Assembly: GCF_902497855.1 (NCBI RefSeq)
Contig: NZ_CABVHU010000008.1
Span: 248,001 to 312,000, forward strand
Direction of reading: 5' to 3'
DNA: 64,000 nt
DNA from: Pseudomonas fluorescens
GTDB taxonomy: Bacteria; Pseudomonadota; Gammaproteobacteria; Pseudomonadales; Pseudomonadaceae
Positions 53,174-62,062 of this stretch are shown here, piece by piece. The notes beneath the pieces were generated by a model. It saw only the letters and a program-made list of their open reading frames with translations. It did not search any database and was not told where the DNA came from. Both the position numbers and the translations under genes were made by a program. How positions within the stretch are numbered: position 1 is the stretch's first letter; each line of letters opens with the position of its first letter.

Positions 53174-53770
53174 TCAGCGCGCGTTAAGGGTTTGCCAACA
53201 GGGTATGCCGAAATGGCCGAGCAGCTCCGAGGTTTCGCACAGCGGCAATCCGACCACCGCCGAATAGCTTCCATTCAGCTGGGCGACAAACACCGCGCCC
53301 AGCCCTTGAATGCCGTAGCCGCCGGCCTTGTCCCGCGGTTCGCCGCTGGCCCAGTAGGCCGCCGCTTCCTCGCGACTGATAGGGCGAAAACGCACCAGAC
53401 TGCGCACAACCCGTAACTCGCAACGCTCACTGTCAAGCACGGCAATGGCGGTCAGCACTTCATGGTCCTGGCCTGCCAACATCATAAGCATGGCGCACGC
53501 GTCGGCTTCGTCCACCGGTTTGCCAAGAATTTTCCCGTCGAGCACCACGGCGGTATCGGCGCCCAGCACGCAAAAATCCGCATCGGACACCACCAGCCGG
53601 CGCCCGGCTTCGGCCTTGCCACGCGCGAGGCGTTCGACATAGGCCGATGGCGATTCAAGATTCAAAGGGGTTTCATCGATGTCCGCACTGATGGCGGAGA
53701 ACGGCACGCCGATCTGCGTGAGCAGTTCACGCCGACGCGGCGAGCCTGAGGCGAGGTACAGCTGTTTCAT
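53174..53770 (-). CDS. maf: Maf-type nucleotide pyrophosphatase
   Basis: 198 residues from the ATG at 53770. Motifs LASGSPRRRELLTQIG and LGADTAVVLDGKILGKP, and GGYGIQGLGAVFV. Hydrolyses non-canonical or dTTP/UTP nucleotides and is linked to septum inhibition. Between mreD and rng. Confidence 0.93.
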   Translation of the reverse strand: MKQLYLASGSPRRRELLTQIGVPFSAISADIDETPLNLESPSAYVERLARGKAEAGRRLVVSDADFCVLGADTAVVLDGKILGKPVDEADACAMLMMLAGQDHEVLTAIAVLDSERCELRVVRSLVRFRPISREEAAAYWASGEPRDKAGGYGIQGLGAVFVAQLNGSYSAVVGLPLCETSELLGHFGIPCWQTLNAR

Positions 53771-53852
53771 CAAGACATCTCCCTGTTTAGCGCCCTGCCG
53801 CACACATACTGTTCCTTGGCAGGGCACCGGTACGGGCCGATGCCTGACCGAA

Positions 53853-54344
53853 TCAATTGATTCTGTAGCGTCGACGCAATCCACGCAAACCGTAGCTGAC
53901 CCAAGGCCAGAGCAACGCACTGACCAGTGCCGGCAAGACCAGCGCCAGCGTTGGCTGACGATTGCCGGTCAGGGCGCTGAGCCATAGTTGAACCAGTTGC
54001 GCGAGGCCGAAGATCACCAGGATCACCAGGCTCTGCTGCCACATCGGGAACATCCGCAAGCGTTGTTGCAGCGCCAGCACCAGGTACGTGATGAGCGTCA
54101 GGATCAACGCGTTCTGGCCCAGCAACGTGCCATACAGCACGTCTTCGGCCAGGCCCAGGCACCACGCCGTCACCATGCCGACTTTCTGCGGCAATGCCAA
54201 CGCCCAGAACGCCAGCAGCAAGGCGAGCCACAGGGGGCGCAGGATTTCCATGAATTGCGGCAACGGCGAAACGCTGAGCAGCAGGCCGATGGCAAACGTC
54301 AGCCAGACTATCCAGCCGTTTCGGGAGGCGGTAATACCGACCAT
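53853..54344 (-). CDS. mreD: Rod shape-determining protein MreD
   Basis: 163 residues, four to five membrane helices (e.g. WIVWLTFAIGLLLSV and ILTLITYLVLAL). Part of the elongasome with MreB and MreC. Starts on the last base of mreC. Confidence 0.92.
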   Translation of the reverse strand: MVGITASRNGWIVWLTFAIGLLLSVSPLPQFMEILRPLWLALLLAFWALALPQKVGMVTAWCLGLAEDVLYGTLLGQNALILTLITYLVLALQQRLRMFPMWQQSLVILVIFGLAQLVQLWLSALTGNRQPTLALVLPALVSALLWPWVSYGLRGLRRRYRIN

Positions 54345-55438
54345 TATTCTCTTCCCCCAGGGGTGGCCGGCGCGGAGACAGGCGGTTTGGCGGCAGGCCT
54401 CACGGCAGCGGGTTGAGCCGTCGGTGGTTTGGCGGGCGGCTTGGTGGCGGCAGGTCTGGCTGCGACAGGTTTGGCCGGGGTGGTGGCGGCAGCAGGCGCG
54501 GTCACCGGGGCAACCGGAGCGGCTGGAGCAGCGACGGCGGCCGGTATGACAGCTGCAGGCTTGGGCACGGTCGCAGGAATGATCGGTCCACCGCCGTGCT
54601 GATCCAGCGCTTCCTGGGCCTGGGCGGCATCGTTGGCGCGTTCTTCGGCCGTGCGGCTGTCAGTGAACACCAACAACAGATAACGGCTGCGGTTCAAGGC
54701 GGCGGTCGGCACGGCGCGAACAATGGCGAACGGCTGGCCTGAATCGTGGATCACTTCCCTGACCGTGGCCACCGGGTAACCCGCCGGGAAACGCTGGCCG
54801 AGACCCGAGCTGACCAGCAGGTCGCCTTCCTTGATGTCGGCCGTGTCGGCCACGTGACGCAGTTCCAGGCGCTCAGGGTTGCCGGTGCCGCTGGCAATCG
54901 CCCGCAGGCCGTTGCGGTTCACCTGCACCGGGATGCTGTGCGTGGTGTCGGTCAGCAGCAGCACGCGGGAGGTGTAGGGCATCAACTCGACCACCTGGCC
55001 CATCAGGCCGCGGGCATCGAGCACCGGCTGACCGAGCACCACACCGTCGCGCTCACCTTTGTTGATGATGATACGGTGGGTGAAGGGGTTGGGGTCCATG
55101 CCGATCAGCTCGGCGACTTCGACCTTCTCGTTGACCAGCGCCGAGGAGTTGAGCAACTCGCGCAGCCGCACGTTCTGCTCGGTCAAGGCGGCAAGCTTCT
55201 GCATGCGGCCCTGCAACAGCAGGTTTTCGGTCTTGAGCTTTTCATTTTCCGCGACGAGTTCGGTACGGCTGCCAAACTGGCTGGCCACACCTTGCCATAG
55301 CCGCTGCGGCAGGTCGGTGATCCAGTAAGACTGCATCAGCACCAGCGACATCTGGCTACGCACCGGTTTGAGCAGTGTGAAGCGGGCATCGAACACCATC
55401 AGCGCGACCGATAGCACGACCAGCACCAACAAGCGCAC
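54344..55438 (-). CDS. mreC: Rod shape-determining protein MreC
   Basis: About 364 residues from the GTG at 55438. Membrane helix near the start (LLVLVVLSVALMVFDARF), coiled coil (about 60-95), then the MreC beta domain (VDPNPFTHRI-like GMDPNPFTHRIIINKGERDG, RVLLLTDTTHSIPVQ). The C-terminal 70 residues are a Pro/Ala-rich tail (APVAPVTAPAAATT) typical of pseudomonads. In-frame sequence upstream (IKPLFTKGPSLG) looks coding, so the true start may be an ATT at 55474 behind GGGAGGAG. Confidence 0.92.
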   Translation of the reverse strand: MRLLVLVVLSVALMVFDARFTLLKPVRSQMSLVLMQSYWITDLPQRLWQGVASQFGSRTELVAENEKLKTENLLLQGRMQKLAALTEQNVRLRELLNSSALVNEKVEVAELIGMDPNPFTHRIIINKGERDGVVLGQPVLDARGLMGQVVELMPYTSRVLLLTDTTHSIPVQVNRNGLRAIASGTGNPERLELRHVADTADIKEGDLLVSSGLGQRFPAGYPVATVREVIHDSGQPFAIVRAVPTAALNRSRYLLLVFTDSRTAEERANDAAQAQEALDQHGGGPIIPATVPKPAAVIPAAVAAPAAPVAPVTAPAAATTPAKPVAARPAATKPPAKPPTAQPAAVRPAAKPPVSAPATPGGRE

Positions 55439-55554
55439 GCCCAGTGAAGGCCCTTTGGTGAAAAGCGGTTTAATAAGCCGCTCCTCCCAGGCAAATGTTC
55501 TCGTTATTCATAGGCAGACCGGCCTGGATGCAGACTGACAGAAGATAAACGCAA

Positions 55555-55580
55555 CAGGCAGCACTGCAAAGTGCTGCCTG
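55555..55580 (-). other. Strong hairpin between mreB and mreC
   Basis: CAGGCAGCAC-TGCAAA-GTGCTGCCTG, a perfect 10-bp stem, without a full T tract. It probably reduces readthrough from mreB into mreC or protects the mreB 3' end. Confidence 0.6.
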
Positions 55581-55611
55581 CGCGCCAACAGCATAGATGC
55601 AACCGGCGAGA

Positions 55612-56649
55612 TCACTCGCTGGAAAGCAGGTCCATGGTGTGTTTATCCATCATTTCCAAGGCACGGCCACCGCCGCGAGCGACGCAGGTCAGCGGGTCTT
55701 CGGCAACGATCACCGGCAGGCCGGTTTCCTGGGCCAGCAACTTGTCGAGGTCACGCAGCAAGGCGCCACCACCGGTCAGTACCAGGCCACGCTCGGCGAT
55801 GTCGGAAGCCAGTTCCGGCGGCGATTGCTCCAGCGCACTTTTCACCGCCTGAACGATGGTGGCCAGGGACTCTTGCAGCGCTTCCAGCACTTCATTGGAG
55901 TTCAGGGTGAAGGCCCGTGGAACGCCTTCGGCCAGGTTACGGCCGCGAACGTCGACTTCACGAACTTCGCCGCCCGGGTAGGCGGTACCGATTTCCTGCT
56001 TGATGCGCTCGGCGGTGGACTCGCCGATCAGGCTGCCGTAGTTGCGACGCACATAGGTGATGATCGCTTCGTCGAAGCGGTCGCCACCAACCCGTACGGA
56101 TTCGGCGTACACCACACCGTTCAGGGAGATCAGTGCGATTTCAGTGGTACCGCCACCGATATCGACGACCATCGAGCCGCGAGCTTCTTCAACCGGCAGA
56201 CCGGCACCGATCGCGGCCGCCATCGGCTCTTCGATCAGGAATACTTCACGGGCACCGGCACCTAGGGCCGATTCACGGATGGCACGACGCTCAACCTGGG
56301 TGGATTTGCACGGAACGCAGATCAACACACGAGGGCTAGGCTGCAGGAAGCTGTTTTCGTGAACCTTGTTGATAAAATACTGAAGCATCTTTTCGCAGAC
56401 GCTGAAGTCGGCGATCACGCCATCCTTCATCGGACGAATGGCAGCAATGTTGCCCGGTGTACGGCCCAGCATGCGCTTGGCTTCGGTGCCGACAGCAACA
56501 ACACTTTTCTGGTTACCGTGCGTCCGAATGGCCACAACCGATGGCTCATTCAGGACGATACCGCGCTCGCGCACGTAAATAAGGGTGTTGGCAGTGCCCA
56601 GGTCAATGGAGAGATCGCTGGAAAACATGCCACGCAGTTTCTTGAACAT
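55612..56649 (-). CDS. mreB: Rod shape-determining actin MreB
   Basis: 345 residues. Actin-like ATPase motifs: DLSIDLGTANTLIYV (about 14-28), EPMAAAIGAG, MVVDIGGGTTEIALIS (about 160-175) and LVLTGGGALLRDLD. It organises lateral wall synthesis on the inner membrane. First gene of the mreBCD run, divergent from gatC. Confidence 0.97.
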   Translation of the reverse strand: MFKKLRGMFSSDLSIDLGTANTLIYVRERGIVLNEPSVVAIRTHGNQKSVVAVGTEAKRMLGRTPGNIAAIRPMKDGVIADFSVCEKMLQYFINKVHENSFLQPSPRVLICVPCKSTQVERRAIRESALGAGAREVFLIEEPMAAAIGAGLPVEEARGSMVVDIGGGTTEIALISLNGVVYAESVRVGGDRFDEAIITYVRRNYGSLIGESTAERIKQEIGTAYPGGEVREVDVRGRNLAEGVPRAFTLNSNEVLEALQESLATIVQAVKSALEQSPPELASDIAERGLVLTGGGALLRDLDKLLAQETGLPVIVAEDPLTCVARGGGRALEMMDKHTMDLLSSE

Positions 56650-56860
56650 GGGGAAAGGACCCTAGGCAACGCGTGGGTAAAAAAGTGCGGCAAACTCTAA
56701 CAACGACAGGGATTTTGGGCAAGGCGCCAATATGTTAAATTGGCCGCTTTTCTGTGCACCAAACCCCACAATCGCGGCCATATGACCGTAGAAATGCGGT
56801 AGTGTTCCGACCAATCTAACACACGGACGCCGTCCGTTCTGTTTTCCACTGGAGATTCCC

Positions 56861-57148
56861 ATGGCGCTTGAACGCTCCGACGTGGAAAAAATCGCTCATC
56901 TGGCCTGCCTCGGCCTCAATGATGCCGATCTTCCACACATCACTTCGGCCCTGAACAGCATTCTCGGGCTGGTCGACGAAATGCAGGCGGTCAATACCGA
57001 CGGTATCGAGCCGCTCGCCCACCCACTGGAAGCCAGCCAGCGCCTGCGTGCAGACGTCGTGACCGAGACCGATCATCGCGAGGCCTACCAGTCCATCGCA
57101 CCAGCGGTCGAAAACGGCCTGTACCTGGTACCGAAAGTCATCGACTAA
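56861..57148 (+). CDS. gatC: Aspartyl/glutamyl-tRNA amidotransferase subunit C
   Basis: 95 residues, standard length. ALERSDVEKIAHLACLGL and the conserved DGIEPLAHPLE. Stabilises GatA-GatB. 16 bases before gatA. Confidence 0.95.
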   Translation: MALERSDVEKIAHLACLGLNDADLPHITSALNSILGLVDEMQAVNTDGIEPLAHPLEASQRLRADVVTETDHREAYQSIAPAVENGLYLVPKVID

Positions 57149-57164
57149 AGGGAAAGAGCCTGCA

Positions 57165-58616
57165 ATGCATCAATTGACTCTGGCCGAGATCGCCCGCGGT
57201 CTCGCCGATAAAAAGTTTTCCTCCGAAGAGCTGACCAAAGTCCTGCTGGCGCGCATCGCCCAGCTCGATCCTCAGCTCAACAGCTTCATCAGCATCACCG
57301 AAGACCTGGCGCTCCAGCAGGCCAAAGCCGCTGACGCCCGCCGGGCCAATGGCGAGAGCGGTGCCCTGCTCGGTGCGCCGATCGCCCATAAAGACCTGTT
57401 CTGCACCCAGGGCATCCGCACCAGCTGCGGATCGAAGATGCTCGACAACTTCAAGGCGCCGTACGACGCCACCGTGGTGGCCAAACTGGCCGCTGCCGGG
57501 GCCGTGACCCTGGGCAAGACCAACATGGACGAATTCGCCATGGGTTCGGCCAACGAGTCGAGCTACTACGGCGCGGTGAAAAACCCGTGGAACCTGGAGC
57601 ACGTACCCGGCGGTTCCTCTGGCGGTTCGGCGGCTGCGGTTGCCGCTCGTCTGTTGCCGGCGGCTACAGGCACCGACACAGGCGGTTCGATTCGTCAGCC
57701 CGCCGCGCTGACCAACCTCACCGGCCTGAAACCGACGTACGGTCGCGTTTCGCGCTGGGGCATGATCGCCTACGCCTCCAGCCTCGATCAGGGCGGCCCG
57801 CTGGCTCGCACGGCCGAAGACTGCGCGATCCTGCTGCAAGGCATGGCCGGTTTCGACCCGCAGGATTCCACCAGCATCGACGAGCCCGTGCCGGATTACA
57901 GCGCCAGCCTCAACGGTTCGCTGCAAGGCCTGCGCATCGGCGTTCCGAAGGAATACTTCGGCGCCGGGCTCGACCCGCGCATTGCCGAGCTGATCCACAA
58001 CAGCGTCAAGGAGCTGGAAAAGCTCGGCGCCGTGGTCAAGGAAATCAGCCTGCCTAACATGCAGCACGCCATCCCTGCGTACTACGTGATCGCCCCGGCG
58101 GAAGCCTCTTCCAACCTGTCGCGTTTCGACGGCGTGCGTTTCGGCTACCGCTGTGAAGATCCGAAAAACCTGATCGACCTGTACAAGCGTTCCCGGGGCG
58201 AAGGTTTCGGCCCGGAAGTGCAGCGCCGGATCATGGTCGGCGCCTACGCGCTGTCGGCCGGTTACTACGACGCCTACTACCTGAAGGCGCAGAAGATTCG
58301 TCGCTTGATCAAGAACGACTTCATGGCGGCCTTCAACGAGGTCGACATCATCCTCGGCCCGACCACGCCGAACCCGGCCTGGAAGCTTGGCGCCAAGAAC
58401 AGCGACCCGGTCGCGGCGTATCTGGAAGACGTCTACACCATCACCGCCAACCTCGCCGGCCTGCCGGGCTTGTCCATGCCCGCCGGTTTCGTCGACGGCC
58501 TGCCGGTCGGCGTGCAGTTGCTCGCCCCGTATTTCCAGGAAGGTCGCCTGTTGAACGTTGCCCATCAGTATCAATTGAATACTGACTGGCACACCCGCAC
58601 CCCAACCGGCTTCTGA
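57165..58616 (+). CDS. gatA: Aspartyl/glutamyl-tRNA amidotransferase subunit A
   Basis: 483 residues. Amidase signature with the Ser-cisSer-Lys triad Lys76 (APIAHKDLF), Ser151 (VPGGSSGGSAAAV) and Ser175 (GTDTGGSIRQPA). It releases ammonia from glutamine for transamidation of mischarged tRNA. Confidence 0.97.
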   Translation: MHQLTLAEIARGLADKKFSSEELTKVLLARIAQLDPQLNSFISITEDLALQQAKAADARRANGESGALLGAPIAHKDLFCTQGIRTSCGSKMLDNFKAPYDATVVAKLAAAGAVTLGKTNMDEFAMGSANESSYYGAVKNPWNLEHVPGGSSGGSAAAVAARLLPAATGTDTGGSIRQPAALTNLTGLKPTYGRVSRWGMIAYASSLDQGGPLARTAEDCAILLQGMAGFDPQDSTSIDEPVPDYSASLNGSLQGLRIGVPKEYFGAGLDPRIAELIHNSVKELEKLGAVVKEISLPNMQHAIPAYYVIAPAEASSNLSRFDGVRFGYRCEDPKNLIDLYKRSRGEGFGPEVQRRIMVGAYALSAGYYDAYYLKAQKIRRLIKNDFMAAFNEVDIILGPTTPNPAWKLGAKNSDPVAAYLEDVYTITANLAGLPGLSMPAGFVDGLPVGVQLLAPYFQEGRLLNVAHQYQLNTDWHTRTPTGF

Positions 58617-58626
58617 GGAGAAACAC

Positions 58627-60072
58627 ATGCAATGGGAAGTCGTGATCGGGCTGGAGATTCACACCCAGCTCACCACCCGGTCGAAAATCTTTTCCGGTAG
58701 TTCTACCACCTTCGGTTCCGAACCGAACACCCAGGCCAGCCTGGTCGACCTGGGCATGCCCGGCGTACTGCCGGTGCTGAACCAGGAAGCGGTGCGCATG
58801 GCGGTGATGTTCGGCCTGGCGATCGATGCCGAGATCGGCCAGCACAACGTGTTCGCCCGCAAGAACTACTTCTACCCGGACCTGCCCAAGGGCTACCAGA
58901 TCAGCCAGATGGAGTTGCCGATCGTTGGCAAGGGCCACCTGGATATCGCTCTGGAAGACGGTACGGTAAAACGCGTCGGCATCACTCGCGCGCACCTGGA
59001 AGAAGACGCTGGCAAGAGCCTGCATGAAGAGTTCAGCGGCGCCACCGGCATCGACCTGAACCGCGCCGGCACGCCGCTGCTGGAGATCGTCTCCGAGCCG
59101 GACATGCGCAGCGCCAAGGAAGCCGTGGCTTACGTCAAGGCGGTCCACGCGCTGGTGCGTTACCTCGGCATTTGCGACGGCAACATGGCCGAAGGCTCGC
59201 TGCGTTGCGACTGCAACGTGTCGATCCGTCCGAAAGGCCAGATTGAATTCGGCACGCGCTGCGAGATCAAGAACGTCAACTCGTTCCGCTTCATCGAGAA
59301 GGCGATCAACACCGAAGTGCAGCGCCAGATCGAGCTGATCGAAGACGGCGGCAAAGTGATCCAGCAGACCCGCCTGTACGATCCGAACAAGGACGAAACC
59401 CGTCCGATGCGCAGCAAAGAGGAAGCCAACGACTACCGTTACTTCCCCGATCCGGACCTGTTGCCGGTGGTCATCGAAAACTCGTTCCTCGACGACGTGC
59501 GCGCCACCCTGCCGGAATTGCCACCGCAGAAACGCGAGCGTTTCCAGGCGCAGTTCGGCCTGTCGGTCTACGACGCCAGCGTCCTGGCCACCAGCCGCGA
59601 GCAAGCCGACTACTTCGAGAAAGTCGTGAGCATCGGCGGCGACGCCAAGCTGGCGGCCAACTGGGTGATGGTCGAGCTGGGCAGCCTGTTGAACAAACAG
59701 AGCCTGGACATCGACCAGTCGCCGGTCTCGGCCGAGCAACTGGGCGGCATGCTGCTGCGCATCAAGGACAACACCATCTCCGGCAAGATTGCCAAGGTGG
59801 TGTTTGAAGCCATGGCCAACGGCGAAGGCAGCGCGGACGAGATCATCGACAAGCGCGGCCTCAAGCAAGTGACCGACAGCGGCGCCATCTCGGCAGTGCT
59901 GGACGAGATGCTCGCGGCCAATGCCGAACAGGTCGAGCAATACCGCGCGGCAGACGAAGCCAAACGCGGCAAGATGTTCGGCTTCTTCGTCGGCCAGGCG
60001 ATGAAAGCGTCCAAAGGCAAGGCCAACCCGCAACAGGTCAACGAACTGCTGAAAAGCAAGCTCGAAGGCTAA
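58627..60072 (+). CDS. gatB: Aspartyl/glutamyl-tRNA amidotransferase subunit B
   Basis: 481 residues. GatB kinase domain (VVIGLEIHTQLTTRSKIFSG, CDCNVSIRP, GTRCEIKNVNSF) and the C-terminal GatB/YqeY tRNA-binding domain (about 330-481). Ten bases after gatA. Confidence 0.97.
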   Translation: MQWEVVIGLEIHTQLTTRSKIFSGSSTTFGSEPNTQASLVDLGMPGVLPVLNQEAVRMAVMFGLAIDAEIGQHNVFARKNYFYPDLPKGYQISQMELPIVGKGHLDIALEDGTVKRVGITRAHLEEDAGKSLHEEFSGATGIDLNRAGTPLLEIVSEPDMRSAKEAVAYVKAVHALVRYLGICDGNMAEGSLRCDCNVSIRPKGQIEFGTRCEIKNVNSFRFIEKAINTEVQRQIELIEDGGKVIQQTRLYDPNKDETRPMRSKEEANDYRYFPDPDLLPVVIENSFLDDVRATLPELPPQKRERFQAQFGLSVYDASVLATSREQADYFEKVVSIGGDAKLAANWVMVELGSLLNKQSLDIDQSPVSAEQLGGMLLRIKDNTISGKIAKVVFEAMANGEGSADEIIDKRGLKQVTDSGAISAVLDEMLAANAEQVEQYRAADEAKRGKMFGFFVGQAMKASKGKANPQQVNELLKSKLEG

Positions 60073-60077
60073 CCGCA

Positions 60078-60184
60078 GTGATAGTTCCCACGCTCCCGCG
60101 TGGGAACTATCACTGGACGCTCTGCGTCCGCTTTTGTGACGCAGAGCGTCACGGCTGCATTCCCACGCGGAGCGTGGGAACGAT
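60078..60184. repeat. Compound palindromic repeat of three hairpins
   Basis: Three consecutive palindromes: TTCCCACGCTCCCGCGTGGGAA (60084-60105) inside GTGATAG/CTATCAC; GGACGCTCTGCGTCC (60115-60129) with GTGACGCAGAGCGTCAC (60136-60152); and TTCCCACGCGGAGCGTGGGAA (60160-60180). This is a different repeat family from the REP doublets. It ends 15 bases before the rlpA-like start, so it sits in that gene's leader. Confidence 0.8.
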
Positions 60185-60198
60185 CATGGGGTCACCTA

Positions 60199-60570
60199 AT
60201 GAAGCGTCTGCTCAGCGCCTGCGCCCTGCTCTCCCTGCTGGCCGGTTGCACCAGCAACGACATCATCGATCCACACGGCTACGACAAGACCGGCACCGCC
60301 TCCTATTACGGTGCCAAGCACCAAGGTAAACGTACCGCCAGTGGCGAACGTTTCAACAAGAATTCCCTGACCGCCGCCCACCGCCAGCTACCCTTTGGTA
60401 CACGGGTGAAGGTCACGAACCTGAACAACGACAAATCCTGTGTAGTGCGCATCAACGATCGCGGGCCACATACCCGCGGGCGGCTGATCGATGTTTCACA
60501 TGAGGCCGCCGAACGACTGGGCATGCTCAGAAGCGGCACCGCACGGGTTCGCGTGCAAGCCCTCGACTGA
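60199..60570 (+). CDS. Short RlpA-family lipoprotein
   Basis: 123 residues. Lipoprotein signal with lipobox LLAGC (Cys17), then a double-psi beta-barrel of the RlpA type (GTASYYGAKHQGKRTASGER, VKVTNLNNDKSCVVRINDRG, RLIDVSHEAAERLGM). No SPOR domain, unlike the septal RlpA of P. aeruginosa. Conserved His and Asp of the lytic transglycosylase site appear present (FNKNSLTAAHRQLPFG; INDRGPH). Expected to act on glycan strands in the periplasm. Confidence 0.87.
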   Translation: MKRLLSACALLSLLAGCTSNDIIDPHGYDKTGTASYYGAKHQGKRTASGERFNKNSLTAAHRQLPFGTRVKVTNLNNDKSCVVRINDRGPHTRGRLIDVSHEAAERLGMLRSGTARVRVQALD

Positions 60571-60620
60571 CCGACGGAGCCTCGACTATCTTCGGACTTG
60601 CCAATTTACCCCTGCTCAGC

Positions 60621-61682
60621 GTGATCGAACTGCTCAGCGGCCTGTTGTTACTGATCGTCGGCGCCGAACTGATGGTGCGCGCCGCCGTGCGCCTGGCCGC
60701 GCGGCTGCACGTTCGTCCGCTGATCATCGGCCTGACCATCGTCGCCCTCGGCAGCAGCGCGCCGCAGATGGCGGTCAGCCTGCAAGCGACCCTGGCGCAA
60801 AACGCCGACATCGCCGTCGGCAGCGTGATCGGCAGCAGCATTTTCAACATCCTCGTCACCCTCGGACTCTCGGCGCTGATTATCCCGCTGCGGGTTTCGC
60901 GGCAACTGGTGCACGTGGATATTGCGCTGATGATCGGCGCCAGCCTGCTGGTGTTCATATTGGCATGGAACGAAGAACTGACCCGGGCCGACGGCGTGCT
61001 GCTGCTTGCGGCGCTGCTGGTGTGCCTGGGCTTGCTGCTGCGCCAGTCGCGGCACTCGGCCCGCCCGCAGTCGACTACCCAGGATGCGGTGCAAGCGCCG
61101 TGGTTCAGCAGCCTGCTGATGATCGCCGTCGGGCTGGCGATGCTGATATACGCCGGGTACCTGCTGTTGGGCGCCGCGGTGTCGGTCGCCACCGACCTGG
61201 GGCTTTCCGAGCGGATCATCGGCCTGACCATCGTTGCCGTCAGCACCTCCCTGCCGGAACTGGCCACCTCGTTGATCGCGGCGTTGCGCGGAGAACGGGA
61301 GATCGCCGTGGGCAACGTGGTCGGCAGCAACCTGTTCAATCTTCTGGGCGTGCTCGGTTTTACCGCGCTGATCGCGCCATCGCCGCTGTCGGTGTCGCCC
61401 AACGCCCTGGATTTCGATTTGCCGGTCATGCTCGGCGTCGCCGCGCTGTGCCTGCCGGTGTTCTATTCCGGCTACCGGATGACCCGGGCCGAAGGCCTGC
61501 TGTTTCTGGGGCTGTACCTGGCGTACGGCCTGCATGTGGTGTCATTCACCACCGGTATGCCGCTGGCGGGCAAGCTTGAACACCTGATGCTGTTTTTCGT
61601 CCTGCCGGCACTGGTGGCGTATTTGCTGTTCACATCGCTGCGCGCCTGGCGTCGCCAACACCACAAGAGGGAATTGCCATGA
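60621..61682 (+). CDS. CaCA-family cation antiporter (YrbG-like)
   Basis: 353 residues from a GTG at 60621. About ten helices in two inverted halves. The alpha-1 repeat reads VALGSSAPQMAVSL and GSVIGSSIFNILV; the alpha-2 repeat reads VAVSTSLPELATSL and GNVVGSNLFNLLG. The usual ion-coordinating Glu is present in alpha-2 (Glu213) but is Gln49 in alpha-1, and the GSN of alpha-1 is GSS. Calcium/sodium exchange is the family default; the substitutions make the substrate uncertain. Confidence 0.85.
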   Translation: MIELLSGLLLLIVGAELMVRAAVRLAARLHVRPLIIGLTIVALGSSAPQMAVSLQATLAQNADIAVGSVIGSSIFNILVTLGLSALIIPLRVSRQLVHVDIALMIGASLLVFILAWNEELTRADGVLLLAALLVCLGLLLRQSRHSARPQSTTQDAVQAPWFSSLLMIAVGLAMLIYAGYLLLGAAVSVATDLGLSERIIGLTIVAVSTSLPELATSLIAALRGEREIAVGNVVGSNLFNLLGVLGFTALIAPSPLSVSPNALDFDLPVMLGVAALCLPVFYSGYRMTRAEGLLFLGLYLAYGLHVVSFTTGMPLAGKLEHLMLFFVLPALVAYLLFTSLRAWRRQHHKRELP

Positions 61683-62059
61683 CCGATAATCGAAAGCCTG
61701 GCGTTGAAGTCCGCCGCCAAGTGATGGGCGACACCTTCGTCGACCGTGCGCTGGGCAATGCCACCGAGTTCACCCAGCCCCTGCAGGACTTCGTCAACGA
61801 ACACGCCTGGGGCGGCGTCTGGAACCGCGAAGGCCTGCCCCTGAAAACCCGCAGCCTGATCACCCTCGCCGCGCTGACGGCGTTGAAGTGCCCGCAGGAA
61901 TTGAAAGGCCACGTGCGCGGTGCGCTGAACAACGGCTGCACCGTGGAAGAGATTCGCGAGGCGCTGCTGCATTGCGCGGTGTATGCCGGAGTGCCGGCGG
62001 CGATCGATGCGTTTCGGGCGGCGCAGGAAGTGATCGATAGTTACCAGAAGCCGGAGTAA
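61679..62059 (+). CDS. Carboxymuconolactone decarboxylase family protein
   Basis: 126 residues, the length of PcaC. RRQVMGDTFVDRALGNATEF, then TRSLITLAALTAL, KCPQELKGHVRGALNNGCTV and EEIREALLHCAVYAGVPAAI. CMD-domain helices are clear. No other beta-ketoadipate pathway gene is near, so a role in protocatechuate degradation is unproven. Its ATG overlaps the end of the antiporter gene (ATGA). Confidence 0.85.
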   Translation: MTDNRKPGVEVRRQVMGDTFVDRALGNATEFTQPLQDFVNEHAWGGVWNREGLPLKTRSLITLAALTALKCPQELKGHVRGALNNGCTVEEIREALLHCAVYAGVPAAIDAFRAAQEVIDSYQKPE

Positions 62060-62062
62060 TCA

